64,000 bases of DNA from JAGREO01 sp020446285 (GTDB taxonomy: Bacteria; Pseudomonadota; Alphaproteobacteria; Geminicoccales; Geminicoccaceae). The first letter of the stretch is position 1. Each line of letters begins with the position of its first letter. A program made the position numbers and the translations under genes. This document shows, one piece after another, positions 36,003 through 45,280 of the stretch. Under the pieces are notes generated by a model that searched no databases, was not told the origin of the DNA, and saw only the letters and a program-made list of their open reading frames with translations. Location: positions 27,518 to 91,517 of the forward strand of contig JAWKVP010000015.1 in NCBI GenBank assembly GCA_041398005.1, given 5' to 3'.

Positions 36003-36390
36003 GCGGTTTCCTAGCGGCGGTAGGTACGTCGATCCGGTATTGCTTTCGGGCATCGCCGCCCCGCATGGATGCGCTGGTGCTACCTGACAGCAGGAGTATG
36101 GGCGTGTCAGGGTCCCTTGTCGGCGCTCCTCTCCCTGACCCATCCATGTCTGCGAGATCGCGAGTGGAAACTGCTCTGGCAACGGTAGAGATTATTTTCC
36201 AACGTGGCCGGACCTGATGCGGTGTGAACCTTTATGGTTCGGGATGTTCGTCTATCCCATTGAAACCATGTGCAATCGGCCGTTCGTGCGATGGAGGAAA
36301 ACATCCCCGACCGAGATTGTCATGATTCCGTCAACCCGCTGTTAAGGCCCGGCATGATAGAACGGGAAGGAAGAACTGGGGAGAAATGCC
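36003..36390. other. Gene-poor stretch after the ftsH terminator
   Basis: No convincing gene is seen in these 388 bases. There is a hairpin with arms GTCAGGG (36106-36112) and CCCTGAC (36133-36139) around 20 bases, and lower GC in 36180-36260. The region probably contains the promoter of the membrane-protein gene at 36391. A small RNA cannot be excluded. Confidence 0.4.
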
Positions 36391-37167
36391 TTGTCGGTTG
36401 TCCCGGCGACGCCGGTTGCCGACGGGGGACGCGCGCGGGCCTGGTGGCTCGCGCGCGTCATACTCGTCGCCAACCTCATCATCATCATGACGTTCATCGC
36501 CCTTCGGCTGATGATGTTCGCCGCAATGCCTTTCAATGCGCGCGCCGCGGGCTATGCGGTTCGGGATATCGCGCAGTGGGCCTTCGCGCTCGAACTGGTC
36601 GTGGGAGCTCTGCTGCTGGCCGCGCGATTTGCGCGGCAGGCCTCGCCGGCGCTTCTCCTCGTGGCGCTTCCCATGACCGGGCTTGCACTCATGGAACTGT
36701 TCGGTCTGCATTATCGCTTCGAGGCTGGCCTTGTTTCCAGGTTTGCCGCCGCAGGTGCTGGCGGGCCATGGGCAGCGAAGGCCGGCAAGTTCGCGGTCTA
36801 TGCGATGATAGCACTCATTGCGACCGCTCCGGCACTGATCGCCCTTCAGCTTGCACGGCGCAGGGACGAAACGATTGCGGTGCAGCGTTTTCTTATGTTC
36901 ATGCTGGCGCTCGCCTGCGGTTCGGGCGCAACCGACACGATTGCTGGGATCGTCAAGCCGCTCGTCGACAGCGGTCGCGGCTCGCTCATTCTTATGGAGA
37001 TGACGGGCGAACTCATGGTAACGTCATTCGCCGTCTGGCTCTTCGCCGATCTTCTGGCGATGGGTGACAGGGTGAGGAACATCATTCCGGAAATTCGCCC
37101 ACTATCCTTTCATCCGCCTGCCGACAGGAATGCGCGTTTGCTGGATTGCCGGAGCGACCCCGGATAG
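36391..37167 (+). CDS. Membrane protein of unknown function, six or seven segments
   Basis: The protein has 258 residues. Hydrophobic segments include VILVANLIIIMTFIALRLMMF, LELVVGALLLAARFA, ALLLVALPMTGLALMELF and FLMFMLALACGSGATDTIAG. The start is a TTG at 36391, about 8 bases after GGGGAG. The last 25 residues are polar. I recognise no family. It lies 58 bases upstream of the HAD phosphatase gene, so the two probably share a transcript. Confidence 0.65.
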   Translation: MSVVPATPVADGGRARAWWLARVILVANLIIIMTFIALRLMMFAAMPFNARAAGYAVRDIAQWAFALELVVGALLLAARFARQASPALLLVALPMTGLALMELFGLHYRFEAGLVSRFAAAGAGGPWAAKAGKFAVYAMIALIATAPALIALQLARRRDETIAVQRFLMFMLALACGSGATDTIAGIVKPLVDSGRGSLILMEMTGELMVTSFAVWLFADLLAMGDRVRNIIPEIRPLSFHPPADRNARLLDCRSDPG

Positions 37168-37225
37168 AAGAGGTGCAGAGCCCGGCTCCGGTCGTGTCGG
37201 GCGTGAGGGGAAGGTTCGAGACGGG

Positions 37226-37930
37226 ATGTTGGGCGTTAAGGCCATATTGTTCGACAAGGACGGTACGCTGATCGATTTTCGTTCGACCTGGCTTGCCGCC
37301 TATCGCGGTGCCGCCGCCGAACTGGCGCAGATGGCCGGATCTCCCGGACTTGATCGCGAGCTTCTGCGCCGGCAGGGATACGATCCGCAGGCTGACGAAT
37401 TCAGCAGTGAAAGCCCGCTTTTATGGGCGACCAATGCCGAGATTGCGCGGAGTTGGGCAGACATGTCCGAACTCGCGCATGTCGGTGATACGCTCGCGCG
37501 GGTCGAGCGGCATTTTCATGACGGCGAACGCTATCCGCCGCGGGCGGTGGGCGATCTGCCGCCGCTTTTCGACCGGCTCCGCGAGCGCGGCCTGAAGCTC
37601 GGCATTGCCACCATGGACAGCGAGAGGAAGGCACATGCGACGGCGGGTCTGCTCGGCATCGACGGGCATCTTGATTTCGTCGCAGGTGCCGACAGCGGCT
37701 TCGGCGAGAAGCCGGAGCCCGGAATGGTACATGCGTTCTGCGAGCGTGTCGGCGTCGCGCCCGGTTCGGTGTTGACTGTCGGTGATACCCATGCCGACAT
37801 GGGCATGGCGCGCAGGGCCGGCTGCGCCATGGCGGTCGCCGTCCTGACCGGCGGAATGCGGGAGAGTGAGCTCGCTCCGCTTGCCGACCGGGTCCTTTCG
37901 AGTGTCATGGAGATCGAGAGCGTGTTGTGA
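37226..37930 (+). CDS. HAD family hydrolase (phosphoglycolate phosphatase-like)
   Basis: The protein has 234 residues from the ATG at 37226. It has the HAD nucleophile motif AILFDKDGTLIDF, the second motif GIATMDSERK and the C-terminal EKPEPGMV plus VGDTHADMGMARRAG with the metal-binding acidic residues. This is the Gph/subclass I layout with an alpha-helical cap. It dephosphorylates small sugar phosphates in the cytoplasm. The stop overlaps the next start by 4 bases. Confidence 0.93.
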   Translation: MLGVKAILFDKDGTLIDFRSTWLAAYRGAAAELAQMAGSPGLDRELLRRQGYDPQADEFSSESPLLWATNAEIARSWADMSELAHVGDTLARVERHFHDGERYPPRAVGDLPPLFDRLRERGLKLGIATMDSERKAHATAGLLGIDGHLDFVAGADSGFGEKPEPGMVHAFCERVGVAPGSVLTVGDTHADMGMARRAGCAMAVAVLTGGMRESELAPLADRVLSSVMEIESVL

Positions 37931-38313
37931 GCGAGGCTGTTGCCGGGAGTGACGGCGGATCCCTTTCCCTTCTCAAGCTCGCGGGCGGGCTGTTCGCGGC
38001 GAGCATCGCCATCTGGATCGTCTTGATGGTTCCCGTCCTCTCGGCGGCAAGGCTGAACGAGGGTGAACAGGGCACGATGCTGGTGGCCTTCTGGCCGGGC
38101 GGCGAGGAACGCCGCATGTTCCGCTCGATCGTCGATGCGGGCGGCCTGCCCATTCGTCAGGTCGGCTTGCGGAGTTTCTGGGTGGTGGAGACGAGCGATC
38201 CGGATTTCATTCGCGAGATTGGCGAAAAGGGCGCGATCGGTGCCTATCGCGACCTTCCGGTGGGTGTCGTGCTCGCCGGATGCACTGGCGTGATCGCGGC
38301 GCCCGAACGCTGA
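37927..38313 (+). CDS. Hypothetical single-span membrane protein
   Basis: The protein has 128 residues and starts with GTG at 37927, overlapping the HAD gene stop by 4 bases (GTGA). One membrane segment (GLFAASIAIWIVLMVPVLSA) is followed by a periplasmic domain with MLVAFWPGGEERRMF and LRSFWVVETSDPDF. I do not recognise it. The coupling with the HAD phosphatase suggests a shared transcript, not a shared function. Confidence 0.65.
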   Translation: MSEAVAGSDGGSLSLLKLAGGLFAASIAIWIVLMVPVLSAARLNEGEQGTMLVAFWPGGEERRMFRSIVDAGGLPIRQVGLRSFWVVETSDPDFIREIGEKGAIGAYRDLPVGVVLAGCTGVIAAPER

Positions 38314-38344
38314 AAATCCGGCCGTTCGCGGTCGCCTTGCCGTG

Positions 38345-39316
38345 TCAGACCGGCAGGCGGTGAATGTCCGGCGAAGTGCCGATCCGCCGTTCGATCGCAT
38401 CCCAGATCAGGCCCTCGAGCGAGGTGCCGTCGAAGCGGCCGATCTCCTGCAGGCCCGTGGGCGAGGTGACGTTGATCTCGGTCATGTAGTCGCCGATCAC
38501 GTCGATGCCGACGAAGATCAGCCCCTGATCGGAGAGCGTCGGCCCGATCACCTCGCAGATCTCCTGTTCGCGCCGGGTGAGGCCGGTCTTCTCGGCCCGC
38601 CCGCCGACATGCAGGTTGGCGCGGGTCTCGCTCGCCGCCGGCACGCGGTTCACCGCACCTGCCGCCTTGCCGTCGACGAGAATGATGCGCTTGTCGCCCT
38701 TGCTGATCTCGGGAATGTAGCGCTGGATCATCAGGGGTTCGTTGAGGAATCCGCGAAACGTCTCGATCAGGCTCGCGAGATTGGGATCGTCGCGCCGGAG
38801 CAGGAAGATCCCGGCACCGCCATTGCCATAGAGCGGCTTGACGATGATATCGCCATGCTCCTTGCGGAACTCGCGGATCTCCCGCACATCCCAGGTGATG
38901 AGCGTCGGCGGCATGAAATCGGCGAAATGGGTAACGAAGATCTTTTCCGGAGCGTTGCGCACTGATACTGGATCGTTGACCACCAGCGTCCTTGGATGAA
39001 CGCGTTCGAGCAGGTGGGTCGCGGTGATATAGGCCAGATTGAAGGGCGGATCCTGACGCATGAGGACGGCGTCGACGGTGGCGAGGTCGATGATTTCGGC
39101 CTCGCCGGCGGTAAAGTGGTGTCCCTTCTCGCGGCGCACCTCGAAGGGCCGGGCGCGTGCGACGATGCGACCCTGCCGGTAGCTCAGATCCTGCGGCAGA
39201 TAGTGGTAGAGGCCGTGGCCGCGCGCCTGCGCCTCCATGGCCAACGCGAAGGTGCTGTCGGCATCGATGTCGATGCTCTCCAGCGGGTCCATCTGAATGG
39301 CGACGGCAAGCGACAT
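38345..39316 (-). CDS. gshB: Glutathione synthetase
   Basis: The protein has 323 residues, the GshB length. Motifs are VAIQMDPLESIDIDADSTFAL (key MDPLESI), VLMRQDPPFNLAYI, the ATP-grasp region IIVKPLYGNGGAGIF and the metal site FVGIDVIGDYMTEINVTSPTG. It joins gamma-glutamylcysteine and glycine with ATP. An AGGAGGAGG site precedes the ATG at 39316. It is divergent from the HIT gene. Confidence 0.97.
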   Translation of the reverse strand: MSLAVAIQMDPLESIDIDADSTFALAMEAQARGHGLYHYLPQDLSYRQGRIVARARPFEVRREKGHHFTAGEAEIIDLATVDAVLMRQDPPFNLAYITATHLLERVHPRTLVVNDPVSVRNAPEKIFVTHFADFMPPTLITWDVREIREFRKEHGDIIVKPLYGNGGAGIFLLRRDDPNLASLIETFRGFLNEPLMIQRYIPEISKGDKRIILVDGKAAGAVNRVPAASETRANLHVGGRAEKTGLTRREQEICEVIGPTLSDQGLIFVGIDVIGDYMTEINVTSPTGLQEIGRFDGTSLEGLIWDAIERRIGTSPDIHRLPV

Positions 39317-39417
39317 GCATCCTCCTCCTTGACCGGGCCGCATGGCACGGCATTTGACAGACGCCCGCCGGCTTGACAAGAGCAAGGCCCGAGACAAAGC
39401 CGCCAATGGAGACCGCC

Positions 39418-39801
39418 ATGACAAGTGCCGCCAGCCCGGACTATGACGAGAGCAACATCTTCGCCCGTATCCTGCGCGGCGAAATCCCCTGCAACAAGGT
39501 CTATGAGGACAGGCACGCGCTCGCCTTCCATGACATCCAGCCGCAGGCGCCGGTGCATGTGCTGGTGATTCCCAGGGGCGCCTATGTTTCGATGGACGAT
39601 TTTTCGGCGAACGCCGGGGATGACGAAATTGCGGGTTTCTTCCGCGCGGTCGGCAAGGTGGCGAGGATGCTGGAGATCGAGACGGACGGTTACCGCATGC
39701 TCGCGAATCACGGCCGCAACGCCAACCAGGAGGTGCCGCATTTCCATGTACACCTGTTCGGCGGTCGCCCGCTTGGCGGCATGGTCAGGCAGCCGGACTG
39801 A
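39418..39801 (+). CDS. HIT family protein (histidine triad nucleotide-binding)
   Basis: The protein has 127 residues from the ATG at 39418, which follows GGAGAC; earlier in-frame ATGs at 39373 and 39406 are less likely. It has IFARILRGEIPCNKVYED at the start and the triad HFHVHLFGG near the end. HIT proteins hydrolyse adenosine 5'-phosphoramidates and related nucleotides. Confidence 0.95.
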   Translation: MTSAASPDYDESNIFARILRGEIPCNKVYEDRHALAFHDIQPQAPVHVLVIPRGAYVSMDDFSANAGDDEIAGFFRAVGKVARMLEIETDGYRMLANHGRNANQEVPHFHVHLFGGRPLGGMVRQPD

Positions 39802-39867
39802 CCGGCAGCGACCCCATGCCACACCGCATCGCCGGTCCCGGTCCGCGAGGGGAGCGGCTGCGGTCCG

Positions 39868-39993
39868 CTACTTGTGGTCCTTGCGCCAGCTGGCGAAGAA
39901 CGGCTCCTTGACATCGTTGCCGGCGGGCAGCTGCAGCGAGCAGGCGGAGAGCCCGAGAACGGAAACGGCGAGCAGGACGGCCAAGATGCGCAT
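39868..39993 (-). CDS. 41-residue lipoprotein
   Basis: A short minus-strand frame starts at the ATG at 39993 and stops at 39868. It encodes MRILAVLLAVSVLGLSAC followed by a 23-residue polar part ending WRKDHK. The LSAC lipobox directs lipid modification at Cys18, so the mature part is only 24 residues. It lies between the HIT gene and the AcnX operon. No family is recognised; it resembles entericidin-like or other mini-lipoproteins only in size. Confidence 0.7.
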   Translation of the reverse strand: MRILAVLLAVSVLGLSACSLQLPAGNDVKEPFFASWRKDHK

Positions 39994-40134
39994 TTTGTGG
40001 TTACCCCGAACTTCGATGATGATCGTTCACCCATAGGTGTGCATGACCCCTGCGGTCAATGACGATCCGAAAACAGCGGATCCGTTTGCCGACGGATTGT
40101 GGCCGTAGCGGCGTGTTGCCGAAATGCCGACGGG

Positions 40135-40542
40135 CTACCAGTCGAGAATGCGGACGATTCCCTCCCCGGGGATCAGTTGTACTCTGGCGTGGTTGGGGAT
40201 CATCCGTGTGACGTCGCCGTCGAAACGGTCCATGAGGATGACGCCGCCGAAGGCAGCACCCTGGGCCATTACCGGATTGGCGTGGTTGAGGAGGAGTGCG
40301 GCAGGTGCCATGGAGCGTGCCTGCATCTCGTGGAACATCCATGCCGTGGCGACGCCGCCCTTGGCCTGATCGAGCACGAGGATGCGGCCGACATAGCGTT
40401 CGCCGTAAAGCTTGTGCGCGGGGCGGGAGAAGACGCCCTCGATGCGGTCGAGATCGTAGCGGGCGGAAAATCCGTCGCTGGCGACGAGCGCCTCGGCTTC
40501 GAGCGGCTGGCCGATGCCCGGATGGCAGCGCAGTTCCTTCAT
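40135..40542 (-). CDS. Aconitase X small (swivelling) subunit, DUF126
   Basis: The protein has 135 residues. ALVASDGFSARYDLDRIEG, VLDQAKGGVATAWMF and IPNHARVQLIPGEGIVRI match the AcnX swivelling domain (DUF126), which closes over the catalytic subunit. It follows the large-subunit gene with a 4-base overlap (ATGA). AcnX enzymes of this two-gene type dehydrate cis-3-hydroxy-L-proline in bacteria or mevalonate 5-phosphate in archaea. Confidence 0.88.
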   Translation of the reverse strand: MKELRCHPGIGQPLEAEALVASDGFSARYDLDRIEGVFSRPAHKLYGERYVGRILVLDQAKGGVATAWMFHEMQARSMAPAALLLNHANPVMAQGAAFGGVILMDRFDGDVTRMIPNHARVQLIPGEGIVRILDW

Positions 40543-41783
40543 GCGAGCCTCCCGGCGATGGCCGCCTCGATGCAGCGGGCGGTGGGTTGCAGGACGGGTT
40601 CGTAGCCATAGCCCTGAATGATGTTGGCGAGTTTGGCGGAATTGGTGAGAAGGCGCTTCCAGCCCATCATCTCGCCCATTTCCCGGGCATACATCTGGTA
40701 GAAGCAGACGCCTTCGAGGATGCGCGCGCCGGCAGCTTCGATGGTGGCGCGCAGTTCCATGCGCTCGGCGGCGCGCACGACCTCGGGTGGTGCGGTGATC
40801 AGCACGGCGACATGGTCCCTGATCCTGCGGCCTTCGAGCAGGCGGGCGACGAGCTGGATCTCGTAGAGCGAAAGTTGCGGAGCGGCGAAGACCACCACAT
40901 CGACGTGATCGCCGTCCTTGCGGAAACCGTCATAGAACGCGTCGAGATCCGGACGGGTCAGCGGTTCGCCCTCGATCTTCCTGCCGCCGGTTGCCTCGTC
41001 GATCGTATTGGCTTCGGGGGTGATTCCCTCGATATGGAACATCGGTGTGGAGCCGTAACTCGCCAGCGCCGCGCCGAAATGCTTGAGTGCATCGGAGCCG
41101 GGCGAGGGGCCCGCAGCGGAGACCAGCGGCACATCGAAATAGCTGCCCATGCGCCTGCCGATCAGCCCGCCGAGGGCACCCCAGTCGGCCAGATCGTCGG
41201 GGCGGAAATCGAGGCGGAAGTGATGGCTGGCGCGGCGTTTTTCCTGCAGGTGCATGCCATAGCGTGGCACCCGCCCGGTCATGCCCGCCCAGAACGCCGC
41301 CACGCCGCCCTCGAAGTTGGAACGGGCACCCAGCACGCCATTGCAGTAGATGGTCGAGCCGGTATCCCCCATGGCGAGATGTTCGCCGCGTGTCGGCGGG
41401 ATGACGACCTGATAGTTGATGCAGGTATTGGTGAGCAGCACGCCCATCGCCTCGAACGCCTTGACGATGCGCGCTTCGCGCTCGGGCGCGTGTTCGGGCT
41501 GGTTCAGCCAGCCGCAGGCGGCGGGGTCGACGCCACGCGGATCTGTGATGGTGGGAATCATGACGCGGCGCTCTGCGGGGCCGGCCCCGGCACAGCGCTC
41601 GAGCATCAGCGTGCCCGCCTCGCCGACGGCCTCGCCATCTGCCATCACATGCGCCTGCGTAACCGGCACGAAATCTTCGGCGTCGAAGAACCGGCCGACC
41701 ATGATCTGCTGTTCGATGGCCAGCCGGCGCGGTTCCCCGAGTTCGCCTTCGGCCATGCGTTTTTCGAGTTCACTCAAACGCAT
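40539..41783 (-). CDS. Aconitase X catalytic subunit, DUF521
   Basis: The protein has 414 residues. DUF521 features include VTQAHVMADGEAVGEAG near residue 40 and the cysteine-bearing segments LTNTCINYQVV and STIYCNGVLGARSNFEGG, which could carry the Fe-S cluster. The best-known bacterial activity is cis-3-hydroxy-L-proline dehydratase; no proline-catabolic gene is nearby, so the substrate remains open. The small subunit gene overlaps by 4 bases. Confidence 0.88.
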   Translation of the reverse strand: MRLSELEKRMAEGELGEPRRLAIEQQIMVGRFFDAEDFVPVTQAHVMADGEAVGEAGTLMLERCAGAGPAERRVMIPTITDPRGVDPAACGWLNQPEHAPEREARIVKAFEAMGVLLTNTCINYQVVIPPTRGEHLAMGDTGSTIYCNGVLGARSNFEGGVAAFWAGMTGRVPRYGMHLQEKRRASHHFRLDFRPDDLADWGALGGLIGRRMGSYFDVPLVSAAGPSPGSDALKHFGAALASYGSTPMFHIEGITPEANTIDEATGGRKIEGEPLTRPDLDAFYDGFRKDGDHVDVVVFAAPQLSLYEIQLVARLLEGRRIRDHVAVLITAPPEVVRAAERMELRATIEAAGARILEGVCFYQMYAREMGEMMGWKRLLTNSAKLANIIQGYGYEPVLQPTARCIEAAIAGRLA

Positions 41784-41859
41784 GTCATATCCTCCCCCTG
41801 AACGGGATGACCCATTTCAAGACTGGCTGTTGAAGTCAAGCATGCCCTGCCGCTAAACC

Positions 41860-43737
41860 ATGGCCAGTCGTGTATCGCACCGCATGAGTTCAAGCCTGAC
41901 CGGAACCGCCTTGGCCGACCGCAGTCCGCTCGATGTTCTCAAACAGACCTTCGGCTACGACGCATTTCGCGGCCAGCAGCAGGAGATCATCGCCCATGTG
42001 CTCGCGGGCGGCGACGCGCTGGTGCTGATGCCCACCGGCGGCGGCAAGTCGCTCTGCTATCAGGTTCCGGCACTCTGCAAGGACGGTACGGCACTGGTCA
42101 TCTCGCCGCTGATCGCGCTCATGCAGGATCAGGTCATGGCGATGCGGCAGCTCGGCGTGCGCGCGGAGGCGCTGAATTCGGCCATGACCTTCGCCGAACA
42201 GCGGGCGGTCGAGCGGCGGCTGCTCGCGGGCGAGCTCGATCTGCTCTATGTGGCGCCCGAACGCATCAATGCCGCCGGTTTTCTCGACATGCTCGGTCGC
42301 GCGCCGATTCGCCTCTTTGCCATCGACGAGGCGCATTGTGTCAGCCAGTGGGGGCACGATTTCCGCCCCGATTATCTGGAGGTCGCGCGACTGCATGAGG
42401 CCATGCCGCATGTGCCGCGCCTGGCACTCACGGCGACTGCCGACAAGCCGACCCGAAAGGAGATCGTCGAGCGGCTCGATCTCGGCTCGGGGCGTGTGTT
42501 CGTCTCGGGTTTCGACCGGCCCAACATCCGTTATCTGATACAGGTCAAGAACAATCCCCGTCGGCAATTGCTCTCGCTCATCGAGGGCAAGCACAAGGGC
42601 GATGCGGGCATCGTCTATTGCCTGAGCCGCCGGCGAACCGAGGAGATCGCTGCCTGGCTGAACGAGCAGGGCGTACAGGCCCTGCCATATCACGCCGGGC
42701 TGCCGGCCGAGGCGCGGGCGCATAATCAGCGTCGTTTCCTGCAGGAAGAGGGGCTGGTCGTGGTGGCGACGATTGCCTTCGGCATGGGCATCGACAAGCC
42801 CAATGTTCGCTTCGTCGCGCATCTCGACCTGCCCAAGAGCATCGAGGCCTATTATCAGGAAACCGGCCGTGCGGGTCGTGACGGCCTGCCGGCGACCGCA
42901 TGGCTGGCGCATGGCATGGAGGATATCGGCAAGATGCAGATGCTGCTCGCCCGCTCGGAAGGCAATGAGCGGCAGAAGCGGCTAGAGCGGCAGAAGCTCG
43001 ATGCCATGCTCGGCTATATCGAAAGTACCGGTTGCCGGCGAAAGATCCTGCTTTCCTATTTCGGCGAGGAGCGTGCGGAGGATTGCGGCAATTGCGACAA
43101 TTGTCTCCAACCGCCGAAGGTCTTCGATGGAACCGAGCCCGCACGGCTCGTCCTGTCGGCCATCTACCGCACGGGCCAGCGTTTCGGCGCCGGACATGTG
43201 ATCGACGTCCTGCGGGGGCAGGACAATGAGCGTGTGATGCGCCTCGGGCATGACCGGTTGCAGGTCTATGGCATGGGCCGCGACCGGTCGCTCAGGGAGT
43301 GGCGGGCGATCCTGCGCCAGCTTGCGGCGATGGGGCTCGTCCATGTCGACATGGAAGGGCATGGCGGGCTGTCGCTCGCGGGTGATGTCCGTCCGGTGCT
43401 CAAGGGCGAGCGCCGGGTCGAGCTGCGCGAGCTGCCGAAGGAACGCGCCGAGCGCGGGCGTGTCGCCGAACGGAAGCGCTCCACCGACGAGATGCTGGGC
43501 GATCCGTTCGCCCGCGCGGTGTTCGAGCGGCTGCGCGAGCGCCGGCTGGAGCTCGCTCGCGAACAGGGCGTGCCGCCCTATGTGATCTTCCACGATGCGA
43601 CACTCGCCGCCATCGCCGAACGACGCCCCACCGATTTTGCCGAACTCTCCCTCATATCGGGCATGGGTGCGACCAAGATCGAACGCTACGGCGCGGAAGT
43701 GATCGCCATCATCGAAGCGATGAACGAGGCGGCGTGA
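41860..43737 (+). CDS. recQ: ATP-dependent DNA helicase RecQ
   Basis: The protein has 625 residues; an internal ATG at 41884 could be the start instead. Helicase motifs are LMPTGGGKSLCYQ (motif I), AIDEAHCVSQWGHDFRPDY (DEAH) and YQETGRAGRDG (motif VI). The zinc ligands lie in CGNCDNC. A winged-helix region and a C-terminal HRDC-like domain follow. RecQ unwinds DNA during repair and replication-fork rescue. Confidence 0.97.
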   Translation: MASRVSHRMSSSLTGTALADRSPLDVLKQTFGYDAFRGQQQEIIAHVLAGGDALVLMPTGGGKSLCYQVPALCKDGTALVISPLIALMQDQVMAMRQLGVRAEALNSAMTFAEQRAVERRLLAGELDLLYVAPERINAAGFLDMLGRAPIRLFAIDEAHCVSQWGHDFRPDYLEVARLHEAMPHVPRLALTATADKPTRKEIVERLDLGSGRVFVSGFDRPNIRYLIQVKNNPRRQLLSLIEGKHKGDAGIVYCLSRRRTEEIAAWLNEQGVQALPYHAGLPAEARAHNQRRFLQEEGLVVVATIAFGMGIDKPNVRFVAHLDLPKSIEAYYQETGRAGRDGLPATAWLAHGMEDIGKMQMLLARSEGNERQKRLERQKLDAMLGYIESTGCRRKILLSYFGEERAEDCGNCDNCLQPPKVFDGTEPARLVLSAIYRTGQRFGAGHVIDVLRGQDNERVMRLGHDRLQVYGMGRDRSLREWRAILRQLAAMGLVHVDMEGHGGLSLAGDVRPVLKGERRVELRELPKERAERGRVAERKRSTDEMLGDPFARAVFERLRERRLELAREQGVPPYVIFHDATLAAIAERRPTDFAELSLISGMGATKIERYGAEVIAIIEAMNEAA

Positions 43738-43748
43738 TATCGCTGGAG

Positions 43749-43781
43749 TTTCCTGTTCAGGTGGAATGACTGAACGGGAAA
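43749..43781. terminator. Hairpin between convergent recQ and DUF2461 genes
   Basis: Arms TTTCCTGTTCAG (43749/43750-43760) and CTGAACGGGAAA (43770-43781) pair over 12 bases with one wobble around a 9-base loop. It lies just after the recQ stop and before the end of the opposite gene, so it could serve both. Confidence 0.55.
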
Positions 43782-43785
43782 AGGT

Positions 43786-44481
43786 CTAATCGCCGAGATG
43801 GTCGAGCAGCCAGGCGTGCAATGGCTGCATGTGTTTCCAGTGGGAAAGGCAGTGATCGGCGAGATCGGGAGTGCCGACGACCGACGGGAGCAATTCGTCA
43901 TGGATGGCCCACAGGCCGCTGTGGCGGAGAAAGCGTGCCTGCGCGGTGGATGTCGTCCCCTGACCGTTTGCCGTGCCCACATGGCTCACGCCCTCGATCT
44001 GGTGACCGTGATGTTCCAGCCGTGCCGTAAGAACCGCCAGGCGGTCGGCCTCGGCCTCCTGCGACATCAGGCGGCGAAAGCGCTCGAGCGCGTCCTTTTC
44101 GAAGATATGGCAACCGGCGCCGAGTGCGAGCCGTGTGGCGGTCATGCGCATGAACAGGGCCGACACCGGAGCCCGGTGCGCGCCGTGCCAGAACCAGAAA
44201 TCGAGATGTTCCCTGAAGGGCCGCTCGTCTTTCGAGAGGTACGGATCCCGCCGGATGCCGAAGAGCGAACCGCCGACCCGGGGATCGACATGAATTCCCG
44301 GCGAGAGTTCCTGAAGCGGAGCCTGCAAGACGGCGATCAGCGCCTTGGCCGGATGGAGCAGGAACTCTTCCCACTCGCCGCGATGCGCATCGAACCATTC
44401 AAGGTCATTATGCGCGGCCAGGTTCTCGAGAAAACGGAATGCCTCCCTTGGAAAGCCCGTGAAAGCCCCTGTCTGCACCAT
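43786..44481 (-). CDS. DUF2461 family protein
   Basis: The protein has 231 residues. FRFLENLAAHNDLEWFDAHR at the start, SLFGIRRDPYLSKDERPFREH, and FIFEKDALERFR-like middle segments match the DUF2461/TIGR02453 family, whose function is unknown. It is downstream of an SDR gene on the same strand. The ATG at 44481 is the natural start. Confidence 0.88.
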   Translation of the reverse strand: MVQTGAFTGFPREAFRFLENLAAHNDLEWFDAHRGEWEEFLLHPAKALIAVLQAPLQELSPGIHVDPRVGGSLFGIRRDPYLSKDERPFREHLDFWFWHGAHRAPVSALFMRMTATRLALGAGCHIFEKDALERFRRLMSQEAEADRLAVLTARLEHHGHQIEGVSHVGTANGQGTTSTAQARFLRHSGLWAIHDELLPSVVGTPDLADHCLSHWKHMQPLHAWLLDHLGD

Positions 44482-44530
44482 GTCCGCAACTCCGGTTCAC
44501 GCTGTCCTGGGCACCGCTCCCGAATATCCG

Positions 44531-45280
44531 TCAGATGCAGCGACCGCCATCCACTTCGAGGACACTGCCGGTTACCATGTCGGCTTCGTCGGAGGCCAGA
44601 TAGAGGGCGGCATTGGCGATGTCCTCGGCCTCGCTCAACCGGCCCCAGGGTACGGTTGCGATGAAACGGGCACGGGCTTCGGGCGTATCTTCCTGACCCA
44701 TGAATGTGGCGAGGAGCGGGGTCGATCCGGCCACGGGTGCGATGCAGTTGACGCGGATACGGTCGGGCGCGAGTTCGACCGCCATCGATTTCGACATGAG
44801 ATTCACCGCCCCCTTCGACGCATTGTACCAGGTGAGACCGGGGCGCGGGCGGATGCCGGCGGTGGAGCCGATATTGATGATGCAGCCCGAGCCCTGCTCG
44901 CGCATGACCGGCAGGGTGGCGTGGGTCATGAGGAAGATGGATTTCACGTTCACCGCCATCACCCGGTCGAATTCGGTCTCGTCGACCTCGAGCATGGGGC
45001 GGTTGCGGTGGCTCGTGCCGGCATTGTTGACGACGATGTCGATCCGTCCGAGAGCCGCACGGGCTTGTGCTACGGCGGCATTCACGGACGTGGCATCGGC
45101 GACATCGCAGCCATGTGCGGTCGCACCTTCTCCGATGGAGCGCGCAACCTCCGCGGCACCTTCACCGTTCAGATCGAAAATGGCGACGGATGCACCCTCG
45201 GCGGCAAACCGCCGTGCTATTCCCTCGCCGAAACCGGAGGCGCCGCCCGTGACGATCGCCGTCTTGCCCGAAAGCCGCAT
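44531..45280 (-). CDS. Short-chain dehydrogenase/reductase
   Basis: The protein has 249 residues from the ATG at 45280. It has TGGASGFGEGIARRF, NNAGTSHRNRP, the catalytic Ser in INIGSTAGI and the Y-x-x-x-K pair in WYNASKGAVN. The C-terminus is SDEADMVTGSVLEVDGGR. It is probably an NAD(P)-dependent alcohol or sugar dehydrogenase. It is upstream of the DUF2461 gene with a 49-base gap and is not closely similar to the SDR at 9534. Confidence 0.9.
   Translation of the reverse strand: MRLSGKTAIVTGGASGFGEGIARRFAAEGASVAIFDLNGEGAAEVARSIGEGATAHGCDVADATSVNAAVAQARAALGRIDIVVNNAGTSHRNRPMLEVDETEFDRVMAVNVKSIFLMTHATLPVMREQGSGCIINIGSTAGIRPRPGLTWYNASKGAVNLMSKSMAVELAPDRIRVNCIAPVAGSTPLLATFMGQEDTPEARARFIATVPWGRLSEAEDIANAALYLASDEADMVTGSVLEVDGGRCI

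Noticed and set aside
35933..36217. A 94-codon frame after ftsH
   Set aside because: It runs through the ftsH terminator and has no supporting start site.
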